DNA of 64,000 bases from Thermococcaceae archaeon (GTDB taxonomy: Archaea > Methanobacteriota_B > Thermococci > Thermococcales > Thermococcaceae): contig JASGLT010000003.1 of assembly GCA_030156945.1 (NCBI GenBank), positions 1 through 64,000 of the forward strand. The letters are read 5' to 3'. Within the stretch, counting starts at the first letter, position 1. Each line of letters starts with the position of its first letter. Below, one piece after another: positions 26,902-35,842 of the stretch. Under the pieces are notes generated by a model. The model was not told the origin of the DNA, did not search any database, and saw only the letters and a list, made by a program, of their open reading frames with translations. Both the position numbers and the translations under genes were made by a program.

Positions 26902-26966
26902 CCTGGAGCAAAACTTTTTATCCCCCTCCAATATACCCAGCCCTCGGCTAAAGGGGGTGTGAGAAA

Positions 26967-27299
26967 GTGAAGTTCTGTCCAAAGTGCGGTAACCTGATGC
27001 TCCCCGACAGGAAGCGTAAGGTCTGGGTGTGCCGTTCATGCGGCTATGAGGAGCCCTTTGATGAGAAGAAAGACAGAGAAAGAACCAAAATCACACAGAA
27101 GGTGGACCACAAACCCGATGAGGGTATAATAGTCGTTGAAAAAGACCTGAAGACCCTCCCAGTAACCCACGTCACGTGTCCGAAGTGCGGCAATGACACA
27201 GCCTACTGGTGGGAGATGCAGACGAGGGCAGGAGATGAGCCGAGCACCATATTCTACCGGTGCACCAAGTGTGGCTACACTTGGAGGGCTTACGAGTGA
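26967..27299 (+). CDS. Transcription factor S (TFIIS-like RNA cleavage factor)
   Basis: Stimulates the intrinsic RNA cleavage activity of archaeal RNA polymerase during backtracking. The 110-residue protein has an N-terminal zinc ribbon (FCPKCGN and CRSCGY) and a C-terminal one (TCPKCGND and CTKCGYTW). Between the last pairs lies TRAGDEPSTIFYRC, whose acidic Asp-Glu tip enters the polymerase active site. GTG at 26967 follows GGGGGTG. It overlaps the next small gene by 4 bases and starts the TFS-PCNA-Gins51 run. Confidence 0.95.
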   Translation: MKFCPKCGNLMLPDRKRKVWVCRSCGYEEPFDEKKDRERTKITQKVDHKPDEGIIVVEKDLKTLPVTHVTCPKCGNDTAYWWEMQTRAGDEPSTIFYRCTKCGYTWRAYE

Positions 27300-27463
27300 G
27301 GGAAGAGGAGCTGGAAGTCCTCAAGAAGCTTGCCGAGAAGGCTTTAAAAGAGCTTGAGGAAGCCTATTCCAGAGTCCCCGATGTTGACAACGGAAAAGCT
27401 TATTTATTCCGGGGCAAAGAAAGGGTTAGGTTAATGCTCGAGATACTAAAAGAGGTGGGGTGA
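27296..27463 (+). CDS. 55-residue helical protein between TFS and PCNA
   Basis: A short charged protein: REEELEVLKKLAEKALKELEEAYSR is a long amphipathic helix, followed by a second helix ERVRLMLEILKEVG. GTG at 27296 overlaps the TFS stop and its own stop abuts the PCNA start region, so the coupling on both sides is tight. I do not recognise a family. The context suggests a role in the replication/transcription machinery, but no PCNA-binding motif is evident. Confidence 0.7.
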   Translation: MREEELEVLKKLAEKALKELEEAYSRVPDVDNGKAYLFRGKERVRLMLEILKEVG

Positions 27464-27465
27464 AG

Positions 27466-28215
27466 ATGCCGTTCGAAGTGGTTTTTGACGGTGCCAAGGA
27501 CTTTGCGGACCTTATTGCAACAGCAAGCAACCTCATAGACGAGGCCGCCTTCAAGTTTACCGAAGAGGGCATTTCGATGAGGGCAATGGACCCCAGCAGG
27601 GTCGTTCTAATTGACCTGAACCTGCCTGCAAGCATATTCTCAAAGTACGAGGTAGAAGAGGAGGAGACCGTGGGAATAAACATGGACCACTTCAAGAAGA
27701 TCCTCAAGAGGGGCAAGAACAAGGACACCCTCATTCTAAGGAAGGGGGAGGAGAACTTCCTTGAGATAACTTTCGAGGGAACTGCCAAGAGAACCTTCAA
27801 ACTGCCGCTGATAGACGTCGAAGCCCTCGAACTGGACCTTCCCGAACTCCCCTTCACAGCGAAGGTAGTGCTGATTGGCGAAGTGCTGAAGGAGGCCGTT
27901 AAGGATGCCTCACTCGTAAGCGATGCCATGAAGTTCATTGCGAGGGAAAACGAGTTCCTTATGCGCGCTGAGGGAGAAACCAACGAGGTTGAGATAAAGC
28001 TGACGCTTGAAGACGAGGGCCTCCTCGACCTTGAAGTGGATGAGGAAACCCAGAGCGCTTACGGGATAAGCTATCTAGCAGACATGATAAAGGGCATAGG
28101 TAAGGCCGACGAGGTCATACTGAGGTTCGGAAACGAAATGCCCCTCCAAATGGAGTACCCGATAAGGGAAGAGGGCAGACTCGTGTTCCTACTCGCCCCA
28201 CGTGTTGAGGAGTGA
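27466..28215 (+). CDS. pcn: DNA polymerase sliding clamp PCNA
   Basis: Ring-shaped clamp that tethers polymerase, ligase, FEN1 and others to DNA. The 249-residue product equals the Pyrococcus furiosus PCNA in length and closely follows it (MPFEVVFDGAKDF, SMRAMDPSRVVLIDLNLP, KYEVEEEETVGINMD, LPELPFTAKV, FLLAPRVEE). ATG at 27466 matches the family start; the ribosome site is AGAGGTGGGG. Downstream Gins51 is 33 bases away. Thermococcus kodakarensis has two PCNA genes; the context with Gins51 fits the main one, but I cannot exclude others elsewhere. Confidence 0.97.
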   Translation: MPFEVVFDGAKDFADLIATASNLIDEAAFKFTEEGISMRAMDPSRVVLIDLNLPASIFSKYEVEEEETVGINMDHFKKILKRGKNKDTLILRKGEENFLEITFEGTAKRTFKLPLIDVEALELDLPELPFTAKVVLIGEVLKEAVKDASLVSDAMKFIARENEFLMRAEGETNEVEIKLTLEDEGLLDLEVDEETQSAYGISYLADMIKGIGKADEVILRFGNEMPLQMEYPIREEGRLVFLLAPRVEE

Positions 28216-28248
28216 ATTCCTTTCATTTTTCTTTAGGCTGGTGGGAGC

Positions 28249-28818
28249 GTGGACATAATAAAGCTCAGAGAGCTCCTTGAAAACGAGCTTTCGTCCCCAT
28301 ATCTTACGGAACTTGATGATGAGTTCTACAAAGAGTTTGACAGCCTCGTAAAGGCCCTAAAACTCGGAGCGGAGACTTCAAGGGAGAGGGGAGAGGACGT
28401 TGAGGAGAGGCTTTATCTTGCCCAGCTTACAATAGCCGAGAAGCTGATGAAAGAAATCATCAAGGTGCGTCTCCATAAAATAGTGGACCTGGCCGTTGAT
28501 GGTGTTCCAGGCGACATGAGCCCGGAAGAGAGGAGGATATTTCACATTCTGAGGGCTTTCATCGAGAGAGAGGAATTATCACTCCCGGAGAATATACAGG
28601 AGCTGGAAATTCCAGATACTGCAACGGCAGAGGATACCAGCAAAAGGGTTCCGGTGAGAGAAGCCTACATAATACTTGTGGACCTCCCCAGAATAATGGG
28701 AGTGGATATGAGGGAGTACGGGCCTTTTCACCAGGGAGACCTTGCCGTAATACCGCCCGAGATAGGGCGTGTCCTTCTTGAGAGAAACGCGGCCATTAAA
28801 ATCAGACTCGGGGGGTGA
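28249..28818 (+). CDS. GINS complex subunit Gins51 (Gins15)
   Basis: A subunit of the GINS tetramer that works with MCM and RecJ-like GAN in the archaeal replicative helicase. The 189-residue protein has the N-terminal helical A domain (MDIIKLRELLENELSS, LYLAQLTIAEKLMKEIIKVRLHKI) and the C-terminal beta-rich B domain (AYIILVDLPRIMGVDMREYGPFHQGDLAVIPPEIGRVLLERNAA), the order typical for the 51/15-type. GTG at 28249 has GGTGGG upstream. Its end leads directly into the molybdopterin oxidoreductase gene. Confidence 0.93.
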   Translation: MDIIKLRELLENELSSPYLTELDDEFYKEFDSLVKALKLGAETSRERGEDVEERLYLAQLTIAEKLMKEIIKVRLHKIVDLAVDGVPGDMSPEERRIFHILRAFIEREELSLPENIQELEIPDTATAEDTSKRVPVREAYIILVDLPRIMGVDMREYGPFHQGDLAVIPPEIGRVLLERNAAIKIRLGG

Positions 28819-28822
28819 GGAG

Positions 28823-30763
28823 TTGCCCTTCAGCGTCTGCATGCGGGACTGCTACGACACATGCTCGATGGTGAGTGAGTTCAGGGATGGAAAGCTGTCA
28901 GTGAGAGGAAACCCCAAGCACCCAATAACGGCTGGCTTCCTCTGTCCCAAGGGTGCCCTCCTGCCGAAGTGGTTCCATTCTCCTGAGAGACTGAAGGTCC
29001 CCCTGATACGCACCGGCGAGAGGGGAAGCGGAGAGCTCAGAGAGACAAGCTGGGACGAAGCAATAAACCTCATAGCCAATAAGCTCAAGGAAACGATAGA
29101 CAGGTATGGAAGCGAGAGCGTTCTCGTTTACCAGTACGCTGGTGACAGGGGCGTTGTAAACTACGCCTTCCCGCTTAGGCTCTTCAACTACCTCAACACT
29201 GCCATGCTCGACCACGGGATATGCGACCGGGCGGGGCAGGAGGCACTGAAGGACGTTTATGGAACCGCGGTAGGCCTCGACCCTGAAGAGCTGAAGAAGC
29301 AGAAGCTAATAGTTTACTGGGGCGTCAACCCCTTCTGGACCAACCTTCACGGCTTCATGCTTGTAAAGCGCTACGGCCTTGAGGCCTGGACCGTTGATGT
29401 AGTGAAAACGGAAACAGCAAAGCGCTCCCACCGCTTCTTCCAGATAAGGCCAGAGACGGATGTTCTCTTCGCATTGGCCGTTGCGAAGCTGATAATCGAG
29501 AACGAGCTCTATGACAAAGATTTTGTGAGGGAGCACATCTACGGCTTTGAAGAATTCAAGAATTATGTAAAAACGTTATCGCTCGATTATGTAGTTAAAG
29601 AGACAGGGCTCTCGCGTGAAGATATTGAGGACTTTGCCTTCGGTTTCGCCGAGAAGAGGGGGGTAGTCCACGTCGGCTACGGCTTCCAGCGCTCCCTCTC
29701 GGGCGGTGAAGCTGTAAGGGCGATAGCCATTCTTCCCGCGCTCGTCAGCCACCCCTTCGGCTTCATCTACGACATGAAGACAATAGACAAGTCCTACGCG
29801 GAGGGAGCGTTCCTCAGAACCAAACCGGCAAAAAGGATCCCTCAGGTGAAGCTGGCAGACTACATCGAGAGGGGCGAGATAAAGTTCCTCTACGTCTACA
29901 ACTCCAACCCGCTTGCGAGCCTGCCGAACCAGAACCGGCTCAGGAAAGCCCTAAAGGATAGCGACGTTTTCATAGTTACTCACGACATATTTTTGACTGA
30001 CACTGCTCTCTACTCCGATGTTGTTTTGCCTGCGAACACCTTCTTCGAGCGCCTTGACATAGCCGACAGCTACTACCACCGCTACGTCGCTCTGAACGAG
30101 CCTGTTGCGAGGCTATATGGAAAGTCCAACAGCGAGGTTACAAGGTTACTCGCGAAGGCCCTCGGCATCCAAAATCCCCACCTTTACGAGAGCGACGAAG
30201 AGGTGATAAAGAAAATCCTCGAACTCAACGGCCTGAGCTGGGAGGAGCTGAAGAGAAATGGCTTCATCAGGGTTCCAGAAAAGCCGAGGAAGTGGGAGAC
30301 TCCCAGTGGAAAGATAGAGTTCTACTCTCAACGGGCCGTTGAGCGAGGATTATCCCCATTCCCAGAGTACAGGAAGACGGAGGGGAGCTATCCCCTAAAG
30401 CTCCTGACGCCCACTTACCGGATGACGATAACGAGCCAGTACCACAACACCTACGGGATGATTGACCCCAACCTCTACATGAACCCGGCCGACGCGGAGA
30501 AGAGGGGAATAAAGGACGGCGATGAAGTTGAGGTCTTCAACGACAGGGGGAGGATAGAGACCACCGTTAAGCTCACCGAGGACCTGCCGAGGGGAGTCGT
30601 CCTCCTCTACAAGGGCTTCTGGGTTAGACTCCTCGGGTGGAACGCGAACTTTCTGACTACGGACGAGACGGCCGAGGAATACGGGAACGCTTCAGCCTAC
30701 CATTCGACGTGGGTGGATGTGAGAAAAAGAGCTCAGAACTCGAACTCTTCAAACTCCCTCTGA
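28823..30763 (+). CDS. Molybdopterin (tungstopterin) oxidoreductase
   Basis: A 646-residue member of the DMSO reductase/formate dehydrogenase superfamily, probably with W in place of Mo. An N-terminal [4Fe-4S] site is formed by CMRDCYDTC and the later FLCPKG. DHGICDRAG carries the probable metal-ligand cysteine. SNPLASLPN, DIFLTDTALYSDVVLPA, and the C-terminal cap domain (NPADAEKRGIKDGDEVEVFND) follow the family. TTG at 28823 is chosen because GGGGTGAGG stands just before it and the CMRDC motif starts within five residues. No export signal is visible. The electron partner and substrate are not encoded nearby. Confidence 0.85.
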   Translation: MPFSVCMRDCYDTCSMVSEFRDGKLSVRGNPKHPITAGFLCPKGALLPKWFHSPERLKVPLIRTGERGSGELRETSWDEAINLIANKLKETIDRYGSESVLVYQYAGDRGVVNYAFPLRLFNYLNTAMLDHGICDRAGQEALKDVYGTAVGLDPEELKKQKLIVYWGVNPFWTNLHGFMLVKRYGLEAWTVDVVKTETAKRSHRFFQIRPETDVLFALAVAKLIIENELYDKDFVREHIYGFEEFKNYVKTLSLDYVVKETGLSREDIEDFAFGFAEKRGVVHVGYGFQRSLSGGEAVRAIAILPALVSHPFGFIYDMKTIDKSYAEGAFLRTKPAKRIPQVKLADYIERGEIKFLYVYNSNPLASLPNQNRLRKALKDSDVFIVTHDIFLTDTALYSDVVLPANTFFERLDIADSYYHRYVALNEPVARLYGKSNSEVTRLLAKALGIQNPHLYESDEEVIKKILELNGLSWEELKRNGFIRVPEKPRKWETPSGKIEFYSQRAVERGLSPFPEYRKTEGSYPLKLLTPTYRMTITSQYHNTYGMIDPNLYMNPADAEKRGIKDGDEVEVFNDRGRIETTVKLTEDLPRGVVLLYKGFWVRLLGWNANFLTTDETAEEYGNASAYHSTWVDVRKRAQNSNSSNSL

Positions 30764-31812
30764 ATTATTTTCAGCTGCTTCTCCGAGAACGCCCGTGGTT
30801 CTAACAACAGCACGAGAGTTCCACCCTGGGATATAGCGAAGTCCTTTAGGGACAGGAGGAACTTAAGGGCGCTCTCAAAGCCGTTTTCCAGAACGAGGTA
30901 TTCAAAGCCTTCGAGCACAACAGACGAGTGGCCGCTATCCAAGTATTTCTTCACTATGTCCACCAGGATTCCAATATCCGTTGGAGAAACGGCTATGATA
31001 TTATCGGACACCTGACCTTTGACTGCCTTCGTGACCCAAAAGACCGGAAACAAAGGCCTGAGATCTTTTGGAGGGTCTCTAGTTATTAAAACACCGTTTC
31101 CTGTTTCCTGCATAATGTTAATAAGGCGTTCTACGGTATCTTTGCTGGTCGTGTAAAAAGCTCCCCGCGGAATTTTGATTATCGGCATTTCTGGTGGCTT
31201 TATCGTGAGGAAAGAGTACGTTGTTATTCCAACGAGCATCATAAATCTGGCAAGGGCACCGATGCCGTAGAGGTAGCTGGAAATTGTCTTGATTTCGTGT
31301 GTGACTGGAAAGGTCACGTTTATAGCTCCCAGCAAAATCGCTCCTGCAGGAAAGAGAATTGCAGTGCTCTCCTTCCAGATGCTCTCCTTGAAAAGTACAT
31401 AGCCTAAGAATATGAGCGACACACCAAGAAGCACTAGGGGATAAGCCATTATGTAAAAATCCCCAAGTCCAGCGAGGGTAGCGAGCACGACGTAAGTTAT
31501 GCCACTCGTGGAGACTAGAAGAAGAATGAGCTGTCCAAAAAATTTCCTCAGGACATCAAGAAATGACAGCGAAGCCAATAAGAAAAACATCCCCTCTACG
31601 ACGGCCATGAGTGACATTACAACGGTCAGGGCTTCGATGTTTGGAGTCCATCCAAGAGCCTCAAGAATGCGTTTCTGACTTATTGCCCCCAGGAAGTCGA
31701 ACCACAGGGCTATGCTCATGAACAGCATCTCGGATTTCCTGTTCTTGGCCCACTTATACGTAGCCAGTCCCCACATTGCGAGCCGGGTAATTAAGTTCAC
31801 AACCTCTATCAC
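30733..31812 (-). CDS. Multi-pass membrane protein with C-terminal DUF835
   Basis: A 359-residue protein. Residues 1-205 contain about seven membrane segments (SEMLFMSIALWFDFLGA, ALTVVMSLMAVVEGMFFLLA, FGQLILLLVSTSGITYVVL, and others). Residues 215-355 form a soluble DUF835-type domain (GNGVLITRDPPKDL, VVLEGFEYLVLENGFESALKFLLSLKDFAI, GGTLVLLLEPRAFSEKQL), which looks like an incomplete RecA-like fold. The layout suggests a membrane sensor with a cytoplasmic output; this is inference. The gene end overlaps the oxidoreductase by 31 bases in convergent orientation. Confidence 0.8.
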   Translation of the reverse strand: MIEVVNLITRLAMWGLATYKWAKNRKSEMLFMSIALWFDFLGAISQKRILEALGWTPNIEALTVVMSLMAVVEGMFFLLASLSFLDVLRKFFGQLILLLVSTSGITYVVLATLAGLGDFYIMAYPLVLLGVSLIFLGYVLFKESIWKESTAILFPAGAILLGAINVTFPVTHEIKTISSYLYGIGALARFMMLVGITTYSFLTIKPPEMPIIKIPRGAFYTTSKDTVERLINIMQETGNGVLITRDPPKDLRPLFPVFWVTKAVKGQVSDNIIAVSPTDIGILVDIVKKYLDSGHSSVVLEGFEYLVLENGFESALKFLLSLKDFAISQGGTLVLLLEPRAFSEKQLKIIQREFEEFEF

Positions 31813-31881
31813 GAATGCTCACTCCGTATTTATGTTATTGGCCAAAGGAGAAATAAAAGTTTAGCAAACAAAGAAATCATG

Positions 31882-33162
31882 CTAAGAAAGCTCCGTTCCC
31901 TTCGTTTCCCTCCCAAGGGCGAGCACGTCCAGCGCTCCGATAATGGCGACCACTGCAATGACCAGCACTGCGAGGGCGGCACCGCTCACTTCCATTATTT
32001 TTCCCGCCAGTATCGGAGCCGTTCCGCCACCTATTCTGGCCATTGCCCCTGCCCAGCCTGTCCCAGTCCCTCTGACCTCTGTTGGGTAGAGCTCGGGGGT
32101 GTAGGCGTAGATAGCTCCCCACGCACCGAGGTTGAAGAAGCTGAAGGCTATTGCGCTCGCCATTATGTAGGTCTCGCTTCCCGAATTTGCCGCGAGGTAG
32201 AACCCTATTCCAGCTAATCCTGAAAGCAGGAGGTAGTAGGAGAGCGTCTTCTTCCTTCCGATCCTTTCAAGCAGATAAGCCGCGCTCCAGTAGCCGGGAA
32301 GCTGGGCGACGGCCGTTATTATGAAGTACTGGAAGCTCTTGAAGACCGTTATCTCCAGGGTTGCCGAGAGGAACTTCGGGAGCCAGATAAAGAAGCCGTA
32401 GTAGGCAAAGGCAATGCTGAACCAGACAATGGTTAGCATGAGTGTCGTCCGGCTGTATTTTCTCCAGAGGTCGAGAACACTGGCCCTTCCCGTGGTTTTT
32501 GGGACTTCAAGCCTGACCGAAGCTCCAAACACCTTCCTCACTATCTCCTCTGCCTCCCTCACCCGCCCGGTTACCAGGAGGAAGCGCGGGGACTCGGGAA
32601 GGGTGGCCAGAATGGGGAGTATTAAAACCACGGCACCCCCAAAGAGGAGTATGCTCCTCCAGTCCGCTTTGACAAGAAGGGCAACGACGCCGATTATTAT
32701 TGTACCTATCGCCCAGAAGCTCTCGAGGATGGAAATCATTGCACCCCTCACGGACTTCGGCATGAACTCGGCGAAGTAGGAGCTCGCAACGGGGAGGGAG
32801 CCGCCAAGTCCAAGACCAACGATGAATCGGAGGAGAATGAGCTGGTCGAGGTTCTTTGAAAAGGCGCTGACTATAGAAGCGAGCGAGAACGTTGAAACTG
32901 CCAAAATTAGCGTTTTCTTCCTGCCGATCCTGTCGGCGAGGTATCCGAAGAGCCAAGCGCCGAAGAGCATGCCGAAGAGCGCCGCCGAGCCGAGGGAGCC
33001 GAGCTTTGCCAGGCTTCCCTGGAAGGCGGGTTCCTTCTTGAGGAGGGCTATGACAAAGCTCGCCGCTATGGTGTTCACCGCTATGAAGGCCCAGACCGTT
33101 CCGAGGATCGCTAAAAGTTTGTAGTGGAACTTATTCAAACGTGAGTTTTCGACGGCCTCCAT
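31882..33162 (-). CDS. MFS transporter, sugar/metabolite type
   Basis: A 426-residue, 12-helix transporter of the major facilitator superfamily. It has GYLADRIGRKKTLIL (loop 2-3 signature), GLGLGGSLPVASSYFAEFMPKSVRG, the mid-loop PESPRFLLVTGR as in sugar porters, LERIGRKKTL in the second half, and YTPELYPTEVRGTGTGW. Substrate is uncertain; related proteins carry organic acids, aromatic compounds or sugars. It is divergent from a second MFS gene with 132 bases between. Confidence 0.87.
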   Translation of the reverse strand: MEAVENSRLNKFHYKLLAILGTVWAFIAVNTIAASFVIALLKKEPAFQGSLAKLGSLGSAALFGMLFGAWLFGYLADRIGRKKTLILAVSTFSLASIVSAFSKNLDQLILLRFIVGLGLGGSLPVASSYFAEFMPKSVRGAMISILESFWAIGTIIIGVVALLVKADWRSILLFGGAVVLILPILATLPESPRFLLVTGRVREAEEIVRKVFGASVRLEVPKTTGRASVLDLWRKYSRTTLMLTIVWFSIAFAYYGFFIWLPKFLSATLEITVFKSFQYFIITAVAQLPGYWSAAYLLERIGRKKTLSYYLLLSGLAGIGFYLAANSGSETYIMASAIAFSFFNLGAWGAIYAYTPELYPTEVRGTGTGWAGAMARIGGGTAPILAGKIMEVSGAALAVLVIAVVAIIGALDVLALGRETKGTELS

Positions 33163-33294
33163 TTTCTCACCCCCATACTTTGAAAATGTGGAGAAAGTCT
33201 TAAGCGTTTTTATACCTCCATACGAAGGAGACTCTCGCGTCCTACCATAACGTTTAAGTCCCTTTGGGGAGAGTTATCCCCCTGCGGTGGTCCA

Positions 33295-34497
33295 ATGAAC
33301 TGGCTAACGCGGTTCAAAGCGCTCTTCGTCCTTACTTATACTGGCTTTCTGGGTAACATCGCGGTGATTTATTACCTCTCGCGCGGCCTGAGTTACTCCG
33401 AGATAGGACTCGCCACCGCATTTTCTGCCCTTGGTTTCTTTCTCTTCGAAGTGCCTACGGGCGTCGTCGGCGATAAGGTGAGCAGAAAGACCAGCGTCCT
33501 CATAGGGCTCTCGATTTATCCTCTGGGTCTTCTTCTCCTCCTGTTCCTCCGAAGTTTCTGGATGTTGTTGGCGTCAGAGCTGATAAGCGTCCTTGGGGTT
33601 TCCTTCATCAGCGGCAGTCTCCAGGCCTGGTTTTTCGACAACCTCAAATCCGAGGGGAGAGAAGGGGATTTCAAGGAGATATGGCGCTCTATTCAAAAGG
33701 CAACTGTTCTTACTAGTTCCTTCACAACGATTGCAGGTGCGTTCATGGCCCAGCTCTGGGGCTTTGAAATCCCTATACTGCTGAGCCTCATACTCCACCT
33801 TACGATGATACCCCTCGCCTGGGGCATTCCGGAGATGGGCTTTTCAAAGCTCGAAACCTCCTACACGAGCCACGTGATCCACTCCTTCCGCGAGCTTCTG
33901 AAACCCGAGGTTTTCTGGCTGATAACCTACCTTCTTACCGTTACCCTCTCACTCACACAGTTCCGCAATTTCTTCGAGCCCTACCTCGGTGAAGTTCTCG
34001 CCAAAAGCCTCAGGACCACGATAATGGGTACTCTCGGAGTTCTAGGCATCTTTGAGGTTCTCACAAAAACGACACCCAGCTACGCCGGCATAGCCATCAA
34101 GGGGAAGAGTGGAAGGCTGCTCCACGAAATTGCTCCCGTTGCGATACCCCTCTTCACGCTGCTCTCGGTGCTCTATCCAAACGCGGTCTTTATCGTCGCC
34201 TTCGGGCTTATGGCGACTCTTTTTGCGTCAGCTTTCACATTCAACTTCTCTGTCGAGTTCCAGCGCAGGATTCCAAGCGAGAAGAGGGCCACTATACTGT
34301 CCCTCAGAAACATGGTGCTGGCAATGGTTTCGGCGCTTTTCTACGCTGTTTATGGATTTGCCGTTCAGCACCTGGGGTTGAGGAAGGCCCGGCTTGTGTT
34401 TGCCATCTTTTTCCTGGCATTTGGGGCATCTTTTAAGCTGGCGCAACTTGGCCCTTTGGAAGAGTACCTGATGATGGGGGAAGCTGAGAAAGAATAA
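33295..34497 (+). CDS. MFS transporter, DHA-like
   Basis: A 400-residue membrane protein with about 12 helices. Near the N-terminus stands GDKVSRKTSVLIGLSIYPLG, a degenerate major-facilitator loop signature, and TGVVGDK before it. Helix pairs such as WMLLASELISVLGVSFISGSLQAWFFDNL are typical of the drug/H+ antiporter-like group. Substrate is unknown. The gene is divergent from the sugar-type MFS gene and convergent with the TldE gene 12 bases away. Confidence 0.85.
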   Translation: MNWLTRFKALFVLTYTGFLGNIAVIYYLSRGLSYSEIGLATAFSALGFFLFEVPTGVVGDKVSRKTSVLIGLSIYPLGLLLLLFLRSFWMLLASELISVLGVSFISGSLQAWFFDNLKSEGREGDFKEIWRSIQKATVLTSSFTTIAGAFMAQLWGFEIPILLSLILHLTMIPLAWGIPEMGFSKLETSYTSHVIHSFRELLKPEVFWLITYLLTVTLSLTQFRNFFEPYLGEVLAKSLRTTIMGTLGVLGIFEVLTKTTPSYAGIAIKGKSGRLLHEIAPVAIPLFTLLSVLYPNAVFIVAFGLMATLFASAFTFNFSVEFQRRIPSEKRATILSLRNMVLAMVSALFYAVYGFAVQHLGLRKARLVFAIFFLAFGASFKLAQLGPLEEYLMMGEAEKE

Positions 34498-34509
34498 AAG
34501 GAGAAAACC

Positions 34510-35832
34510 TCACTTCGTCGCCCTCGTTATCCCGACGTCCTTAACGAGCACGTAGGGCGTCGAGACGGGAGTATTGACCTCCCACCAGTGGATGTGGTAG
34601 AGGTCTTTTCCAAGGGCTACGATGTTTTCGAGAATTCTCTGGAGGTTGTCGCTTACGCGGATGTTCCTTATGGGCTTCAGCTCGCCGTTCTCAACCAGGA
34701 AGATGCCGTCCCTTGGAATGGTTGAGAAGTCGCCAGCAACGTAGTTCTGGAAGCGTGTGTACCAGACATTGGTGATGTAGATGCCCTTCTTCACCTCGTC
34801 GAAGAGCTCCTCCTTCGAGTAGTCCCCAGGTTCGAGGACGATGTTCCATGCGTGGGGCATCACCAGACCGGCGTTGGCTGTCGTTTCGGCACCGTACTTT
34901 TTGGCGAGGCTCGTGTTGAGCAGGAACGTCCTGAAGGTTCCGTTCTCGATTATGGTAGTCTCCCTCGTTGGAACGCCCTCGTCATCAAACTTCCTCGTTC
35001 CGTAGCCGTTGGGCAGGTTTCCGATGTCCTTAATGGTTACTCCCTCGGCGGCCACTTTCTGCCCGAGCTTGTTCACGAGGAATGAGAAGCCCGCCTCTGC
35101 GGCATAGGCGGAGGTCATGAAGCTCATGTAGCTGAGCAGGTTGGCGAAGGCCAGCGGGTCAAAGATTACATCGAACCTCCCCTCGGGCCCCTGCTCGGGA
35201 TTCTGGGCGAGCTTAGCAATCTCTCCCGCCTTCCTTCCGGCGCTCTCGGGGTCGAACTTCTTGAGAACCCTGACCGAGTTCGTCCCGTGGCCGCTCTCAA
35301 GGTCGCCTATGAAGGCCCTGACGCTTATCTCTATCCCCGTCCCCTCGTCGAAAGCTTCAACGCCGTTGCTCGTGGTGAGGTAGAGCCTGTCGTGGTCGGT
35401 GTAGAGAACTCCGGCAACCCTCTTCGCCCCTTCCTCAAGGGCCGCGTTTATCGCCCTCTCAACGTACTCGTTCGGCTCGTCGAGCTCAACTATGGCTTTA
35501 TCGAACGTCTCCGGGATGTCCTTGTAGTCGAAGGGCCCCTCGGCTATGCCGTAGTAGTCCTCCTTCGGAGCCATGCCCTTCATGTTCGCGAGAAGCGTTT
35601 TCAGCGTTCTCTCTATGTTCTCCTCGCTCAGCTCAGTTATCGTCGTCCCAGCGACCCTCTTATCCAGCTCCACAAAGAGCTCAGCCTTCCTCTCGTGCCA
35701 GTTCTTTGCGACGGTTATCTCGTTGTTTGCAAACCTAACCTGCCTCCTGTTGGTCTCGTAGCTCAGAACAACCACATCCCCGAAGCCGAACTCCTTCGCC
35801 TTCTTAAGGATGAGCTCGTTTATCTCGAACAT
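34510..35832 (-). CDS. pmbA: TldE/PmbA family protein
   Basis: Partner of TldD in a metalloprotease complex that trims unfolded or modified peptides. The 440-residue protein shows the PmbA pattern (VVVLSYETNRRQVRFANNEI, FDEGTGIEISVRAFIGDLESG) and lacks the HExxxH zinc site found in TldD. ATG at 35832 is preferred because GAGGTGGTGGAG ends directly before it. It is 10 bases downstream of tldD, so the two are cotranscribed. Confidence 0.94.
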   Translation of the reverse strand: MFEINELILKKAKEFGFGDVVVLSYETNRRQVRFANNEITVAKNWHERKAELFVELDKRVAGTTITELSEENIERTLKTLLANMKGMAPKEDYYGIAEGPFDYKDIPETFDKAIVELDEPNEYVERAINAALEEGAKRVAGVLYTDHDRLYLTTSNGVEAFDEGTGIEISVRAFIGDLESGHGTNSVRVLKKFDPESAGRKAGEIAKLAQNPEQGPEGRFDVIFDPLAFANLLSYMSFMTSAYAAEAGFSFLVNKLGQKVAAEGVTIKDIGNLPNGYGTRKFDDEGVPTRETTIIENGTFRTFLLNTSLAKKYGAETTANAGLVMPHAWNIVLEPGDYSKEELFDEVKKGIYITNVWYTRFQNYVAGDFSTIPRDGIFLVENGELKPIRNIRVSDNLQRILENIVALGKDLYHIHWWEVNTPVSTPYVLVKDVGITRATK

Positions 35833-35842
35833 CTCCACCACC

